DNA of 64,000 nt, from the NCBI GenBank assembly GCA_018389105.1, contig JACATO010002730.1:3454501-3518500 (forward strand), in the 5' to 3' direction. Position numbers and translations under genes: made by a program. A model generated the notes under the pieces. It saw only the letters and a list, made by a program, of their open reading frames with translations, was not told the origin of the DNA and made no database searches. The stretch is from Nautilus pompilius. Taxonomy: Eukaryota > Mollusca > Cephalopoda > Nautilida > Nautilidae. Shown here piece by piece: positions 35,101 to 48,084 of this stretch; the first letter of the stretch is position 1, and every line of letters begins with the position of its first letter.

Positions 35101-38100
35101 AATAAATATTAATTACCGGGATTTTAACAAACCAAATGAACCGCTAACTAAAAGTACAAACTAAACCTCCGTAGTTGCAACAAGCGCATACAAAGTACAA
35201 GCGCTAAAATGTTTGTTTTAAAAGCCTAATGGAAAGAAGTTTCTTTGTTCCTCACAAACCGGTTTTATGTTAATAATTTGTAGTCTGTAAAAGAAATGGT
35301 CAGTATGTTCATGTGCTCCGAATATAATTCAGTGCAACGCGGTTAGCTTTGTTTCAACCACTATAATCGTTATTTTAAAATTGAATTTAGGTAATATATT
35401 ATATATATTATTAATTTATTAAAATATATTGTTTCAAAGACATGATGTCCTAATTAGCTTAATTAATGTCTTTTAAAATTCTGATAGCAAAAGTTGTCTG
35501 TTCAGGATTAAAAAAATATAACATATTCGTTATTATTTCTAAACCTTTTCTGTTTTCTTGCATTAATCTCACTCGTGTTCTTTGTCACTTAACGAGATTT
35601 GGGGGAGTTTAAAAACTTATTTAAGGTCAGATTTAATGGAATCTTTTCAGAAGAAAAAGTACATACTCGAGTAACTCCTTTTAAGTGATCTTTTGGATTT
35701 AAAGACCAGAAGCCATAAGTGTGGAAGTTGGAACACCAACGCGACAGAGAGGATTCTATCAAAAAGATCAGCAGTAGATATCGAATATTTTTCCAGTATA
35801 CGGGCTTTGTTATAACTCAGTAGTGAGTTGAGCTTATGTTCGCTGGAAGATGCATTTCTTTAGCTTAGTTACGTTTTGTTCGTCAGGCAAACTCAACTTC
35901 ACGTGGTGGCTTCCAACACCGTCAGGAACAAAAAAAAAAAAAAAAACGCTACGATTTATTTCGTGTAAGGCCATAAGCTGGAGAGAGCAGTTTACATGCA
36001 TTTTTTCCATAAATAATAAATAGCTAAATCGTTTTGCATCAGAGAAGGCGTTTGGATATTTTATCTTTTATTTTACATCGGCATGTAAGCTGGATTATAG
36101 CGTAACGAAGTAATAAAATTACAGTGGAAAGAAACTCTTGAGAATATACACAAAGCCCAAACGTTTGAGATTTGATAACCCAGTCATCTTACCAAAGAAC
36201 AAACTGACTACGAAACTTCTATTTTTTCTTTCTTTTTAAGGAATATTACAACAAGATACTTCCAGTGTCCTCTTCATTTGTTTCCACTATGGTCCATACC
36301 GCACAGCTTTTTAAGTAGTTTTTAAATGGCTTCTGTTAATAGACTTCAGTTATTTTTTAAATTAGATTTTATAGCAAAGATCAGACGGAGAGCATATTCA
36401 AACCGATGTGTTCTACGCAAATAGTAAAGAATTTCACTTGCTCTGAAATAAAACGACTTCGGCGAGCGGTTGGCGAGAGAACTCGTCTTTTCAATATATG
36501 AACATCATCAGTCGGAAATTTGAGGAGTTTAACATTCTGTACACTATCTGAGGCGCATTTGGATTTCACTACTCGTCAGATGTGTGTTATTTAATAGCGT
36601 TTAGCTTTAGGGGCTGTCATACATAGTACCTTTCTAAATTACTAACTTTTTGTAACGATAAATTCGTTTTCTCCAAACCCACATTTTTTGCTTTACTAAA
36701 TACACAGTCAATTGATCACAATCACTATCGAGTGTGTGTGTATATATATATATATATCTGGTGGTCTATGCCATGCAGAAACTTACGTAGAATACGGAAG
36801 GTTAAAACAGATGCCGTGTTGGAATATGTAGACGTCTAGCAATCAATGGATGATACACAAGCATACACATTTGAAGAATTTGCATTATTCCATTGACCAA
36901 GTGTAAAAAAACGTTTCTTGCGTACGAAGCTATCCAAGAGGTCTTTTTTTTACATAACGTCGTTTTTACGAAGTCTTTACAGAAACCTGCAGCACAGCAG
37001 AGTCTCGTCTAGTCTACTTTGAATGGGACCAAAGAACGACAGCACAAAACGCAGTTCTTTGTTGACGCCGTAACAGGCTCATGTATGCAGCTGAAATTAG
37101 CTCAGCGGCAGGAAATAAACTGTCGTCAGGATAAAAAATAAATAAAGGCTGTACAAAATAATTGACAAAAAAAAAAAAAAATCTTTCAACAGTCTAATAG
37201 AAAACAAGATAACTAAATAGATTACCGTTATTGTAAAAGAAATAACAACAACGAAAGCACAAGGATAAAATGTGAATAAAATGCTTAATAACAAGAAACT
37301 CAAAAGTTAAAGCGACGCAAAATACTTTTAATGTAGGTGAATTGACAGTTATATTGTTATGAAAATAAGAAATACAATTTAAAAGAAAAGAAACCTGCAC
37401 ATGGCGATTTTATAATTCAGTTAACGTTTTAAAACTTATTGTTTTATTTATAAATGTATTTAAAAAAGAAAGGTAGTTGTATTTCTCGAGAATTATCGTA
37501 AAAAAATTTATCGTAAAGGAATTAATCTCTTTCCAGAGAAAACATAATATGAATTAGTTACAAGAAATACTTTGCTCGATCAGTTTTAGCCAAGATAAGA
37601 TAACTGAGCGTATCATTTTATGCATTGCATAATGTTGCAAATGTTAATGTTTTTTTTCTAATATTTTAATTTATGACGAAAGTTGTGGTATAATGAAATT
37701 TTACGGAAGCAAAATGATTAATAATGGTGGAACTACTTTTATTAATTTTTCGTAATGTTACCTTTAAAGAAATATTTTAAACTGGTGTGGACTCTGCAAG
37801 TTGCTGGCAATGTTGTAGTTTAAAGCTTCCTTATTGATGCCATGCTGAATAAAGAAAATCGTTGATAGAAGTTCGGCAATATACATTTATGGCAGAACGA
37901 TGTCATTTGAAAGAGACTCTGAAATACACAGTAATTTTTCATTTAAACATTTTTAACCCCGCGTACCCGAAGACTGGTTTGAAAGGAATGAAAGAGGAAA
38001 TAACAAACAAATGTCGTATCAAAAAAACCCTCGACAAAAGCGTCTGCCATTCTTAAAGAACTATTTGTTTTAACATCAGTCCTGGATAATGAGTTCACTT

Positions 38101-38480
38101 CTACGTCACAGTGACGTATAAATGACGCACAGAATGGCGTACGCTATATACCTACCTCGGTCTTGATGTTTACTCTCTGCTATTTTCTAAGATTCCAGTT
38201 TTTTTTTTTCTTAATCAGAAAGTTAGTTTCAGTGCTGTTTTAATTGTTTTTAACATGCCTCTGAAAGTATTAACTCGCAAAATAAAAATTAAATATTTGT
38301 ATAACCCCTTATCTAAGCAGCAATAACAAAACCTATAAAAGAAAATTGAGGGTTTCTATACCCGGAAACTTTTAATTAAAATAAAGAAACCCTGAAACAT
38401 GTTTCTTAGAGAAGGATAATCTAAATTCCAAGTTTAGACTTAAATATCGTGAAAGTAAACGAAACCAAGTTGTGGAAGGT
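32110..38480. other. Long AT-rich non-coding stretch
   Basis: Over 6 kb without a recognisable gene. Minor features are a poly-A run at about 35930-35946 that might mark an old retroposed sequence, a GT/TA run at about 36731-36757, and many AT-rich frames under 80 codons. No terminal repeats, splice-paired exons or RNA genes could be supported. Confidence 0.55.
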
Positions 38481-38484
38481 AGTT

Positions 38485-38588
38485 GTTACAGCGGTAAATT
38501 GTTACAGGACCAGTAATTCCTACCTAAAAGACAAGTGACATGGGTGCTTGGCCTTAAATCTAATTACTGGTGCTATAAAAACAACGCT
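38485..38588. repeat. Short inverted-repeat element (MITE-like), copy 3
   Basis: The left arm at 38492-38520 (AATTGTTACAGGACCAGTAATT) is matched by an inverted right arm at 38555-38585 (AATTACTGGTGCTATAAAAACAAC). The spacer is about 35 bp. The arms are the same family as those at 48.1 kb, 7.3 kb and 24.2 kb. Confidence 0.6.
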
Positions 38589-39890
38589 CCAGAAAATAGT
38601 TTAGTTTTTCTGCTTAAATAAGTCTTCTAAAATCTGATTATTCACGAATATAAACTAATTCAAATCTCCCTAATCTGGGGCTTTGTTTAAGGTAAACTAA
38701 TAACAATTAGGGTTGCTTTAAACTGAAAGAAAATGGTAAAAAGTCATTATATAAAAAATGAAACACTATCTGAGCAAGGAACGATCTATGTTAACTTATA
38801 TTAATTAGAAAAATACTCTTTATTTAAATTAAGCAGTAAAATGTAACATATGGCGGTCAAATTGTGGCATTTTTGTTAACATCATTGTCGGATAAAATAA
38901 TACTGCGCACCTTTACCGTACGACAAAGAGTGGTGTTCACATAGTGTATTCCTGCCTGCTCACTTTAATTAAAGTAAATAAAATTTTACAACCGGAGGTA
39001 GCTTGTAACCTTAAACTATCACTTAAAAAAACAAAAGTAAACAAGACAAACCAAGGATTCGATAAAATTTGCGGCCTTATGAAAATGTCATTTGCAGGTA
39101 AAATGGACACCAATATTTGGACCTAAAGAACGGTTAATCTCGAGAACAACAATGATGTTATTGACATGATCAGTGAACTAGTTCTGTCAGTGATATCAAG
39201 GTTTGATAAAATCAACAGAAACGTTCTGGTTTTGTCATTAGATATAATAAATAATAATGTATAAGAAAAGTAATCAGTGATCTGATGACGAGATCAGAAG
39301 CTAACCACCCAAGTCAATCTGTCTGGTCAGCAAAACTGGCATTCTACAATCCTCCAGGTCGATGTGGAATGTTAGCTAAATCTGTGCGGAGAAGAGCAAA
39401 GAGGTGAGTTACAGCCGCGAAAGAAAAAATGTACATACTTGAACATTAGTTGTTTTTTAATTTAAATAAACATTTTGATTTCTCAAAATAAAAGATTCAT
39501 TATTTATTATATTCTTTATTTTTTTAATTTGGTAAATACACGTTTACGTTTTCACACATCTTTTATTTCGTCTGTATTCAATGTTTTCCGTCTTTCCATT
39601 TCATCGTGTAAAGAAAGGAGTAAAGTTTCACATCTTTTATTAAAATATTTAGTAAGTAGAAACATTAAACAGTACTCGGAAAAAATCCCATTAATTTTTG
39701 CGCTTTACGGATCGCTTTCTATTTCGATAAGACTCTTTGCATATTCATGTAGCAAAATATTAATCGAGAAGCTTATACAGACAGACAAATATAGGTAGGA
39801 AGCAAAAACCATAAACAGGCAATAAAAACAATTTGCTGTACCGGAAAATATTTCACAAAGGATACGTCTCGTGTTTCCAGCCACACTTGG
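38589..39890. other. AT-rich non-coding DNA
   Basis: No supported feature. A GC-richer stretch near 39340-39420 has no frame or repeat that I recognise. Confidence 0.55.
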
Positions 39891-39894
39891 TTAA

Positions 39895-40200
39895 GCGTTT
39901 TCTTTCCCTGCAGTTTTAACAGCGGCTCCTTTGAGATTAATTTTAGCCACTTCCACCACCTTAACGTTCGTTGGTTCCCCTGTTGCGCTCGAGGACCCGC
40001 AGCCATTTAACCAAAGAAATAAAACACTTGACATGTTTGGCATTAACAAGATCCTTACGTCTGAATGTAATCCGTTCCACCACTCTGATGCACCTGAATC
40101 TGAACTTAATGTTCTTCTGGATGATAAAGAACTTTCCATTGTAGTATTTCCCACTGTCTCTTTTACGTCCAGACGTTCAGCTGCACGTCAAGATGAATAA
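39895..40200. other. Candidate coding exon, strand unresolved
   Basis: This 300-bp stretch has balanced base composition and stays open on both strands. On the plus strand a good acceptor (TTTTCTTTCCCTGCAG, ending 39913) opens a frame to a stop at 40200. It contains MFGINKILTSECNPFHH and ESELNVLLDDKELSIVVFP, and AATAAA overlaps the stop. On the minus strand an acceptor-like GACGTGCAG before 40180 and a donor GAC|GTAAGG after 40059 bound a 122-nt frame. It reads ERLDVKETVGNTTMESSLSS and then DSGASEWWNGLHSD. Only one can be real, and I recognise neither product. It is the best candidate for a host exon in the window. Confidence 0.3.
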
Positions 40201-40204
40201 ATAT

Positions 40205-41440
40205 ATACTCAGTTCTATTGTTTTGGCTGATTTTGTTTATTAAAACTGTTAAAATACGTAAATATGCGAACAAGAGAGAGACACTTAACAGCAGTGTTAC
40301 AATTCTCATAGTAAAACTACTCTCCAATGATTATTTAAAATTTATATATCCGATCATTTCCGTGGCATTTAAAAAGTTTGAGTTTAAAACTTGCGCTAAC
40401 TACCACATAAAATGCAAATAGATAATCTCGTTACTCCTACTGCCAGAAAGCAAACAATTTATTCATTATGATTACATACATCTGTGTTTTTTTCGAGTAT
40501 ACAGTAAGGCGAAAAGACTATATGGGGAATTTCTTAAAAGAAACCGAAATATTTTGGTTTAAAAAAGTAAATGACGTGAAAGCTATGAAAAAATATGTTA
40601 ATACTTATTTTCTGCCACTAAGAAAATTTTCAAAAAATAAAGTTATAAGTTTATATATATATATTCATATTTTTCAATAATTAAAATATGTTATTTTAAA
40701 TTTATTTTCAAACTTTCTTTAAATATCAAAAAAGGGCAAGTCATTTATTATGTTTCTCAGTAACCGCTTGATTAAATTAAATTATTTTAGTTATAAAATG
40801 TTACAGAAAACCATTATTATTGCGTTTTGGAGGTAGGAAATTGCCTTTCCATCTTCTATTTGACCGGATACTATTTGAAAGACTTCACATTCATATCGTT
40901 GAAATTGTATTAAGGCATCAAGATAATTTTGTACGTTTTAACGACAAGAAGTGACGGGATGGAGAAATTTTGCATCAAAACGACCCATTTACTACTCGGT
41001 GTTATATTTTCTATCTACGCAACCTTGTGATGATGAAAGACGTATTAGAAAGAATCATAGCAAAGTAAAATCTTCTTCAGCGGTTGGCTGACCATGCATT
41101 TAACATTTTTAGTTTAATATCAATGAAATCTATTTTCTTTTTCATTTTCTTGCACCTCACAGTGGCAGGCCCATATTTTTTGGCCATTTAAAGAGTGATA
41201 ATATTATAGGTGTGAGTGAATGGAAATGAAGCAAATAAAATATTAATGTCTTTTAGATAGACAGTACTAATTTCATGAATGTATTAAAGTAAATTACAGA
41301 AAACCAAGAATGTTTTCTACTCATATATAATACATTTCGAAATCTCTCAAGCAAACAAGTAAAGTTAGTCAACAAATAAAGAAATTCCTGTTGTTATTCT
41401 ATTGGTCTTACTGTCAATGTAATAGAAATTATTCAAAGAA
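40205..41440. other. AT-rich non-coding DNA
   Basis: Short AT-rich frames only; no motif recognised. Confidence 0.6.
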
Positions 41441-41449
41441 CGACCCACC

Positions 41450-42060
41450 CGTTACAGATAGTGGGCAGCATTTAAGAATCACCTTTCTACTGTAAACAAA
41501 ATGTTACGGGAGTCTGGTCAAAGGATATGAATGGTATGACCTGCAGAATTGACGGCATTTGCGCTTTTTCGATGAGTCAAAGATTCAACATATACAATCT
41601 TGTCTTTGGAAAAGAGGTAACGAAGACCTTCAACCCCAATGTTTTCGGCCCACGGTAAAGTATGCAGTATGGAGGTGAAAATACCATGACTTAGTCTGCA
41701 ATATGACGTTGTGGAAAAAACAGAATTTGTGTTTACCGAAAAACAAGGTACATTGGCATTGTCATTTTAAAGATACATCTCTTATCATTTTATCAAATAT
41801 GAATAATGTTTCAGAGCCCTTATTATTCTGGTGGATGGCGATAGGTTCCACAGCACTGATATGACCACAGTCTGGAAGAGGATTCAAAGTATTCAGTCTT
41901 CTCTGGAAAACTCAATTTTGATATAAATTTGACCAAACACCTGTGGAATAGCTGGTTCGTCATCCGATTGTCTAATCCTGCCAATATGATGGAAATGAAA
42001 GAATCTCTAACATGAAGATAATGAAATCTAGACAAGATTTTGTTACAAAATCTGGGAATT
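41450..42060 (+). pseudogene. Tc1-like transposase fragment
   Basis: A plus-strand frame near 41560-41680 reads FFDESKIQHIQSCLWKRGNE followed by QCFRPTVKYAVWR. This matches the first catalytic block of Tc1 transposases (DESKI/F...PTVKYG), with the catalytic Asp kept. The sequence around it is too degraded to follow to the other catalytic residues, and no terminal repeats are visible. It ends close to the left end of the next complete element. Confidence 0.5.
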
Positions 42061-42157
42061 TAGCTAAATACTAACATAAATAATTTCACATTAAATTTTC
42101 TTCACTGCAGTGTTTTGAAGAAACTAAGCATTGTAATATAACAGGTAAATATATATA

Positions 42158-43746
42158 CAGAGGTGTGCAAAAGTCTTGCATAAAAATAATTTTTCCTGTA
42201 AATTAGCTCGCATTTTGTCGAAAGCAGTTGTTATCAAATCTTGTTCATTAAAGTATTTCTATATTACTGCTGTGCATCTATTCCAATATTATCAAGCATA
42301 TTGTTTCATTGTAAGAAAAGTTATAACTTTTAGAAAATCATTTGCATAAAATCAACGTGTACAGCTATCTAATCAATTCAGATTCAATACCAATTATGCA
42401 TAAAGTGATCAGATCTATCAATAATGAGTAGAATATCCGAAATTCTTGATAACTTGTTCACAACGGCGAGGCATGCTGGCTACCAAACGCTGACAATTGT
42501 CACTACTGAACTCCGTCCAGGCTTCCTCGAATTTCCGTTTCAAATCGGTTTTATTTTTCAGTTTTTTTTGGCACTAACGCTGAGTTTAATCGAGTGCCAA
42601 ATGTTCACGATTGGATTCAGATCCGGGCTTTGAGCCGGCCAGTCGAGGAAGGGGATTCGCAAGTCTGCCATCAAGGCTTTGACACTCCTAGCTGTGTGGA
42701 TGGGGTCGTTGTCCTGTTGATAGATGGAAGTCAGGGGTATCTGGTCACACATACACCGTTCGACAATGTTCGAGACGATCTTAGCATAGTCATGAGCATT
42801 CATTCGACCCTCCACGTGATGCAACGAACAGACACTGGATGATTGAAAACAACCCAAAACTATGGCCGAATCTTCACCTGCCTGTAGATTCCGTCGAGTG
42901 CAACTAGGATGGTATTTCTCGGACACCAATCGCCGAACGTACACCCGACCCGCCGAGTGGACCCTCACGAATTTGCTATGGTCGGAAAACAACACTCGGG
43001 ACCACTGGGCCACTGTCCAATGGAGATGGTCGCGAGCCCACTGCAGTCGCTTTCGACGATTGTCCAGACTGATGAACAGCTTCTTCTGTGCCGATCGCCC
43101 GAACAGTCCCCTGTGGATCAAATGCCGTCTGATGGTGCACGAAGCCAACTGGCTCCCATGGTGCCTGGACAAGGCGGTCTGGATGTCGGTGGAAGTGCGG
43201 AATCGGTCCGAGTTCGACGTGCGGGCGATCAGACGATCCTCTCGAGCCGTCGTTTTACGCGGTCTACCGGCTCTGCGTTTCGAAATTAGGCTTCCATCGG
43301 TTTTCCAACGTTTCAGGGTGCGAGATATCGTCGACTGATTGCAACCGATGCGATCCGCAATGAGCCACTCAGTTTCATCATCTTCTTTCATGCGAACGAT
43401 TGTGGTTCGCTGTTCGGGAGTCAAATATCGGGTTCTCGGCATCACTATATTGAACAAAAATAAATCAGAATAGTGGAAAATGACAGTTTTTCATATTTAT
43501 ATTCTAATGTCATAAACTATTATAGCACAAAATATATATTCTAATTTTTTGTAGTTTATGAAACACTTTTGTACACGCCGATTTAATGCAAATTATTTTA
43601 TTAATTTTTTTAAATTTTGACTGCAATTACAAAATGGTTCTTGGTGTTATAAATCGTTTAAAGACACCGATATTACTAATTTCTACAAAATAAGAACCCA
43701 TTTTCTAAGTCTAGTAATTTTTATGCAAGACTTTTGCACACCACTG
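42158..43746 (-). mobile_element. Tc1-like transposon, 1589 bp, both ends present
   Basis: The left end reads CAGAGGTGTGCAAAAGTCTT then GCATAAAAAT. The right end is its reverse complement with about two differences. TA flanks both (42156-42157 and 43747-43748). A related inner motif (ACTTTTGTACACGCCG, near 43563-43578) suggests an inner repeat on the right, with a weaker partner (CGTGTACAG) near 42356. The element contains the best-preserved transposase frame in the window. Confidence 0.92.
42418..43442 (-). pseudogene. Tc1-like transposase, near-complete frame, catalytic Glu lost
   Basis: The frame starts MPRTRYLTPEQRTTIVRMKE at 43442 (five upstream codons are also open) and runs 294 codons to 42558. 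It has two helix-turn-helix regions (EWLIADRIGCNQSTISRTL; HGSQLASCTIRRHL) and the GRPRK motif. First catalytic Asp is in VLFSDHSKF, where the neighbour is His rather than the usual Glu. Second is in IYQQDNDPIH. At the third position, SPDLNPIVNIW has Val instead of Glu, with the normal 34-residue spacing. A run of eight A after SVSA then shifts the frame. The remaining tail (KRKFEEAWTEFSSDNCQRL, then VASMPRRCEQVIKNFGYS) stays open to 42418. It would bind ends but not cut. Confidence 0.9.
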
Positions 43747-43748
43747 TA

Positions 43749-46700
43749 TATATAAGGTTCTCATTGTGGACTCGCCAATAAAATAACTTATGCATAAAAA
43801 AGATATTTAAAAAATAATTTTTATAAGTATGGATATTCTATACTTGTCAATAATAAATTGATTTAGATATGAAATATTGGATATTTCTTTCACTGATCCA
43901 AAGTTTGATCGCTTGAGTGTGTAAGAATAAATTATACGTTGCATATAAAATACATTAAATAGATTTAAAACAATTAAATTGGGATTTCTTTCAATATTTC
44001 TTTTAAAATAATTTAAATAATGTATATTTAAGATGCCAATTTGTTAAATTTAATATTAATTAAAAATACTGAAGAAAATTGTCGATTCAATTTCTGAAAT
44101 TGTTTGAAGTCTTCAAGAGTTTCCATTTACATGTTCGACTCTAATGTTTAATTCGCAAACATGAAGTGAACGTATTCTGTTTTATTCCACTCTGATATGA
44201 TAACTTGTATTATTATTTTAGGCAATATTGTGAATTTAATAAAGATTGCATTGTTTTTCAGAGACAAAAATGGTAGAGGTCTTATCAGTGTTTATTGGTA
44301 TTGTAAATGGATTATTGAACCAAATTAACGTGTACTCCAGGACTGCTTATAACAAAGGTTGTTTAGTAAATTATTTCGTGGACCGTTATAATAATAATTA
44401 GCGGTGATTTATATTAACGCGTTACCGCATTTTCAACTTGGAAGTTTGTGTTCCTGGTTCATTAATTAGTTAATATCAACAACCGAAGAATGCTCGTTAT
44501 ATAGATAATAACAACTCAGTAGCAGATGTCACAGAAATGTTAAAAGCAACCTCCAATAGAGGTTAAAAGCATCACATTGGTGGTACCTTTATGTGTTATC
44601 ACCATTATTGCAAGTTAGCACTCAACCACCAAAATACTAAGAATGCACTTAGAAGAAAAGATTTTCTGGACGGCTTTTTTATCTGATTTCTTTCCGATAC
44701 ATTTTTTTAATAAGATTTCGGATGATCTAATAGCAACAATGATTTTGCCAAACCAAACTTTTAAAACCACATTATTTATAGCAGATACTTAAAACTTCAG
44801 TTTTTCAATGATTCTGTTTTAAAAATCTACTTGCAATTGAGAAGAAATTCTAAATTATTTTATCATTACTTCTTATGGTAGTGGCTAGCAAGAGGTTGAT
44901 AGCATATATATGTTTCAGTGGTGCGGCGAAGAAAGTATGGTAATCGAATTCTCCTTTAGTGGCGACAAAGAACAGTATCCTAAATAGTGTTAGAGCACTT
45001 CAATGTGATGTGGTCGTGCTACACGCAAAGAAGAGACGGTGTAAGTAAAGGATAAATATTGTGTGTGTGTGCGTTGGTGGGTGTGACACAGAGAGACAGT
45101 TTTGGCCTTTTTAAAAAATACTGATTTGCGAAAAGAACTATTTATCGTTGCCAGCAAGTAAAATATTTTCTACGTAAAAGTTATGGATGAATCTGTTATA
45201 TCCACTTTGGAGGCCGATAACTTGAAAACAATTTATTGTGTAGTATTTTTCAAAAGTTTCCAAGTACATGGACAGGGTTAGGCGGATAGGTAAATGCTTC
45301 TTTTTTCTGGCTTCACTTTCATTCATTTAAGATTCTCCAGCATACTTAAATGTTTGACGACTTGTATTACTTTAAACAAAGAGCGTGTAGAAAATTCACA
45401 TAAAGTATATATCAATTATACATTAATCTTTCTATTTTTCTAGTGTATTTCTCATTTCGAAATTTTTTCTCCAGTGGGTAATGAAACATCCGGACAAATG
45501 AGTTGTTTATTGTAGAAAAACACTTTCAGATATTATACGATGTAACTTAAAAAGAAAAGAAAATTAGGCAAGAGAGGAAGACCACATCCGTGTCGAAGGG
45601 GCGGCGCTTAGGGCTGTTTTCATTTCCATCTCGGGAAGCGGACAGATTTGCCGACGCCAAGGCACAGTTTGATTTAAACAATCCTCGTCTCATTAGCTGA
45701 GAACAGCAGATGGTGTTTTCAACGAATTTTTTTAACGCAGACTTACTTGTATATTGCTGGATTTTTTTTTCTTATTCTCCTTTTCGTTTAGGCACCGATT
45801 AATCCTAAAACACTTTGGATTTTCATGCTAACGGAAAAACAGATTATAATTATACTTGAAATATATCTACCGACGCAAATTATTTTGCCTGGGAGGAATT
45901 CCTGATTTTTGTTTTGTTTTTGTTCTTTTCGTTGTCCTCTCTCCGTTCCAGTAAATCGTTTTGCATTAATGTTTGTCCAACATAATTCCAATGTGCATAC
46001 AAATAATAACGATTCATAAATCTAAACGTAAATGTAAACAGAAAGGAAAAAAATTAAAACGAAATACATATATAAATATATAAACGAGTGAAAAGCGCAC
46101 AGAAAACTATGCAAAGCAAATAAACAAACCAAAAATAAAAAGGGGCATTAATCTTATTCCGTTCTGACCTATAGTTATAGTAATTTTAAATTGACAATTT
46201 CCTTTCGGTGTACGAAGGTGCTCAAAATTTCTGTATACACTATTTAAAATAATTATGAAAAAGCACGAGAGACGTTTTTAATGCATACAAAATGCATTAT
46301 TACAGAAAATATAAAAATCAAAATGAATAAACTGTACAATGCATTATTATTTGAGTTCTTTGCTTTATGTAGGCCATGCCACCTTGTTTTCATGCTCTTA
46401 TGCAGATTATTAATGTTTGACTGTGAAGGAGTGTATTAGTTATTCTTTAGTACTTTTCACACTTTATCCCAAGAGTTCCGTTGCTAATCGACTTTCTCAA
46501 TAGCCATATAACTCCATAGAACATCATTGATGTTCGTATCAGACCTGCATAGACCAAGGTATCTTTGTGTGATTTATTAATCTAATTACGTTCCAGATAA
46601 TATTTTGCCATAGTTGCTACATGCCTCTCAGTCAATGTCATGTATGAAAACGAATATCCGCTTCATGGGGTTTCTCCCTGACAGATTGGTATGATGATTA

Positions 46701-46790
46701 TGAATCTGCCTGCACCTCTATGTGCTTAGTATAGTTTGACATAATGCAAATCTTCGACACCCTTTGGTTGATACACATTCTACATTTGTT
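43749..46790. other. AT-rich non-coding DNA with one GC-richer patch
   Basis: The patch at about 45580-45720 (GGGGCGGCGCTTAGGGCTG and nearby) stands out from the AT-rich surroundings but contains no long frame. It could be a conserved non-coding element or an old repeat. A short GT-rich run lies near 45060-45085. Confidence 0.5.
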
Positions 46791-46799
46791 TTTATCTAC

Positions 46800-47275
46800 C
46801 TCCATGTTTCAGTGTATCTGTTGTTCACTGACTGTTATACAGCTTTCCTGTCCACCTTCGAACGAACTGCCGTCACTGATTTACTTCTGCTGCCTATTTC
46901 AACCTTTCCGTTTGGTTCCCTTTCTTTAGCAAAGGTTTTCGGGCAGCTACACATCCAGTTAAACCAACTTGGGGCTATGTACATTACTGTCCTTCAACAA
47001 GCGTTAACACCCGTATTTGCAAATATGTAATTTGCGAGATCTCGACTAGCTCGTTGTTTATTACGCAGAGAATATACCCAGAAATACCTTACGTCACTTA
47101 TTGAGAGATTGAGCTTTCTTCCTCGATTGTGTCTATTGTCAACATTGCTAGTTTCCCGTATCTTCATTAAACTCTTACATACAGCTCCTCCTGAAACATG
47201 AAGTTGGGCCGCACTCTGCCGCATTAAGTAATTTTCACTAGCCAAGATTTGCATATACGATTACACATTCATTAC
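46800..47275 (-). pseudogene. Tc1-like transposase relic, copy A
   Basis: On the minus strand, 47254-46994 reads MQILASENYLMRQSAAQLHV, then SGGAVCKSLMKIRETSNVDN, RGRKLNLSISDVRYF and SLRNKQRASRDLANYIFANT. This is the N-terminal helix-turn-helix, linker and second DNA-binding region of a Tc1-type transposase. Downstream, after frame changes, CPKTFAKERNQTERLK follows as the lead-in to the catalytic domain. The catalytic motifs are not legible. A homologous copy lies at 62.05-62.65 kb. Confidence 0.7.
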
Positions 47276-47510
47276 ATTACACTATATCACCACCTATACT
47301 TTTATAGTGTTTATACAAATGTGGTACTTCCGGTTAGCTTACATGACAACAGATCTACTATCGTGCATTTATTTTTTACGCAAGATGCGATTCTTTCACG
47401 TGTTATTTGCATTATTTTATACCCAATTTTTTCCACTGTTTTCATATTTATTTCTAATACTGTACTTAACTGTTTTTTTTTTTTCATACAGTATCAGCTG
47501 TAATAACGCA
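46850..47510. repeat. Dispersed repeat pair, copy A
   Basis: The transposase relic and the AT-rich flank to about 47500 align with 62270-62920. Shared landmarks are TTTCGGGCAGCTACAC, CTGAAACATGAAG, TTTTCACTAGC, ACACATTCATTACA and a CATGTTATTCGCATT-like block. Both are therefore copies of one element, and its 5' flank (right side) is preserved in both. Confidence 0.65.
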
Positions 47511-48080
47511 CTTTTATTTAGTATATTATTTCATTCATTACCAATAACTAACTTGGAATTTCTACACGATGTTCAGTAAAGTTCAGAGACAGGCTCCCTT
47601 TCAATAGCCAGTAAGGTGTCGTTGCTGAAACAGTTCTGAACACCTTTAGTATTGTGTGGGTAGCACAGTATTAGTATGGATTTTCCGGGTACTTTTGATA
47701 GACATTTTGAAGTAGCTCTTGATTGGCTTACCGCTGGAAAGACCAAACCATACCCTGTTAACTTGCTGGTTCACTCAGCACCTTTCCGCTTTTAGTTCAC
47801 TTGTTTGCGATCTACTAAAAAACTCTAAGTTAGGGAAAGGGTTAGCAAAGAAAGAAAATATAAAGTATTTCATGTTTACAAAGAGTTTTTGTGTTGCTAA
47901 ATGTTTACTGATTCTGAATTAATGAGTAGATATAGGATATAATCTTGTTTGATCCTTGCCTTTGGATATTGACGCTTATTATTTATTATACATCTGTTAG
48001 CACTGGACAAAAAGCTTGTTTTTACAAAATTTGTAAAACTAAGCAAAGCCCTGCTTGCTGTTTAGGGGAATCCGGAACTT
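47511..48080. other. Non-coding DNA, nothing recognised
   Basis: Short frames only. Confidence 0.55.
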
Positions 48081-48084
48081 GTTT

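Noticed and set aside
37097-37400. Two hydrophobic minus-strand frames that could be membrane proteins
   Set aside because: Phe/Leu/Ile richness follows from T-rich codons in AT-rich DNA; the frames overlap each other and lack other coding signals.
42909-43338. Long plus-strand frames (126 and 158 codons)
   Set aside because: They are antisense shadows of the Tc1-like transposase on the minus strand, which has the family motifs.
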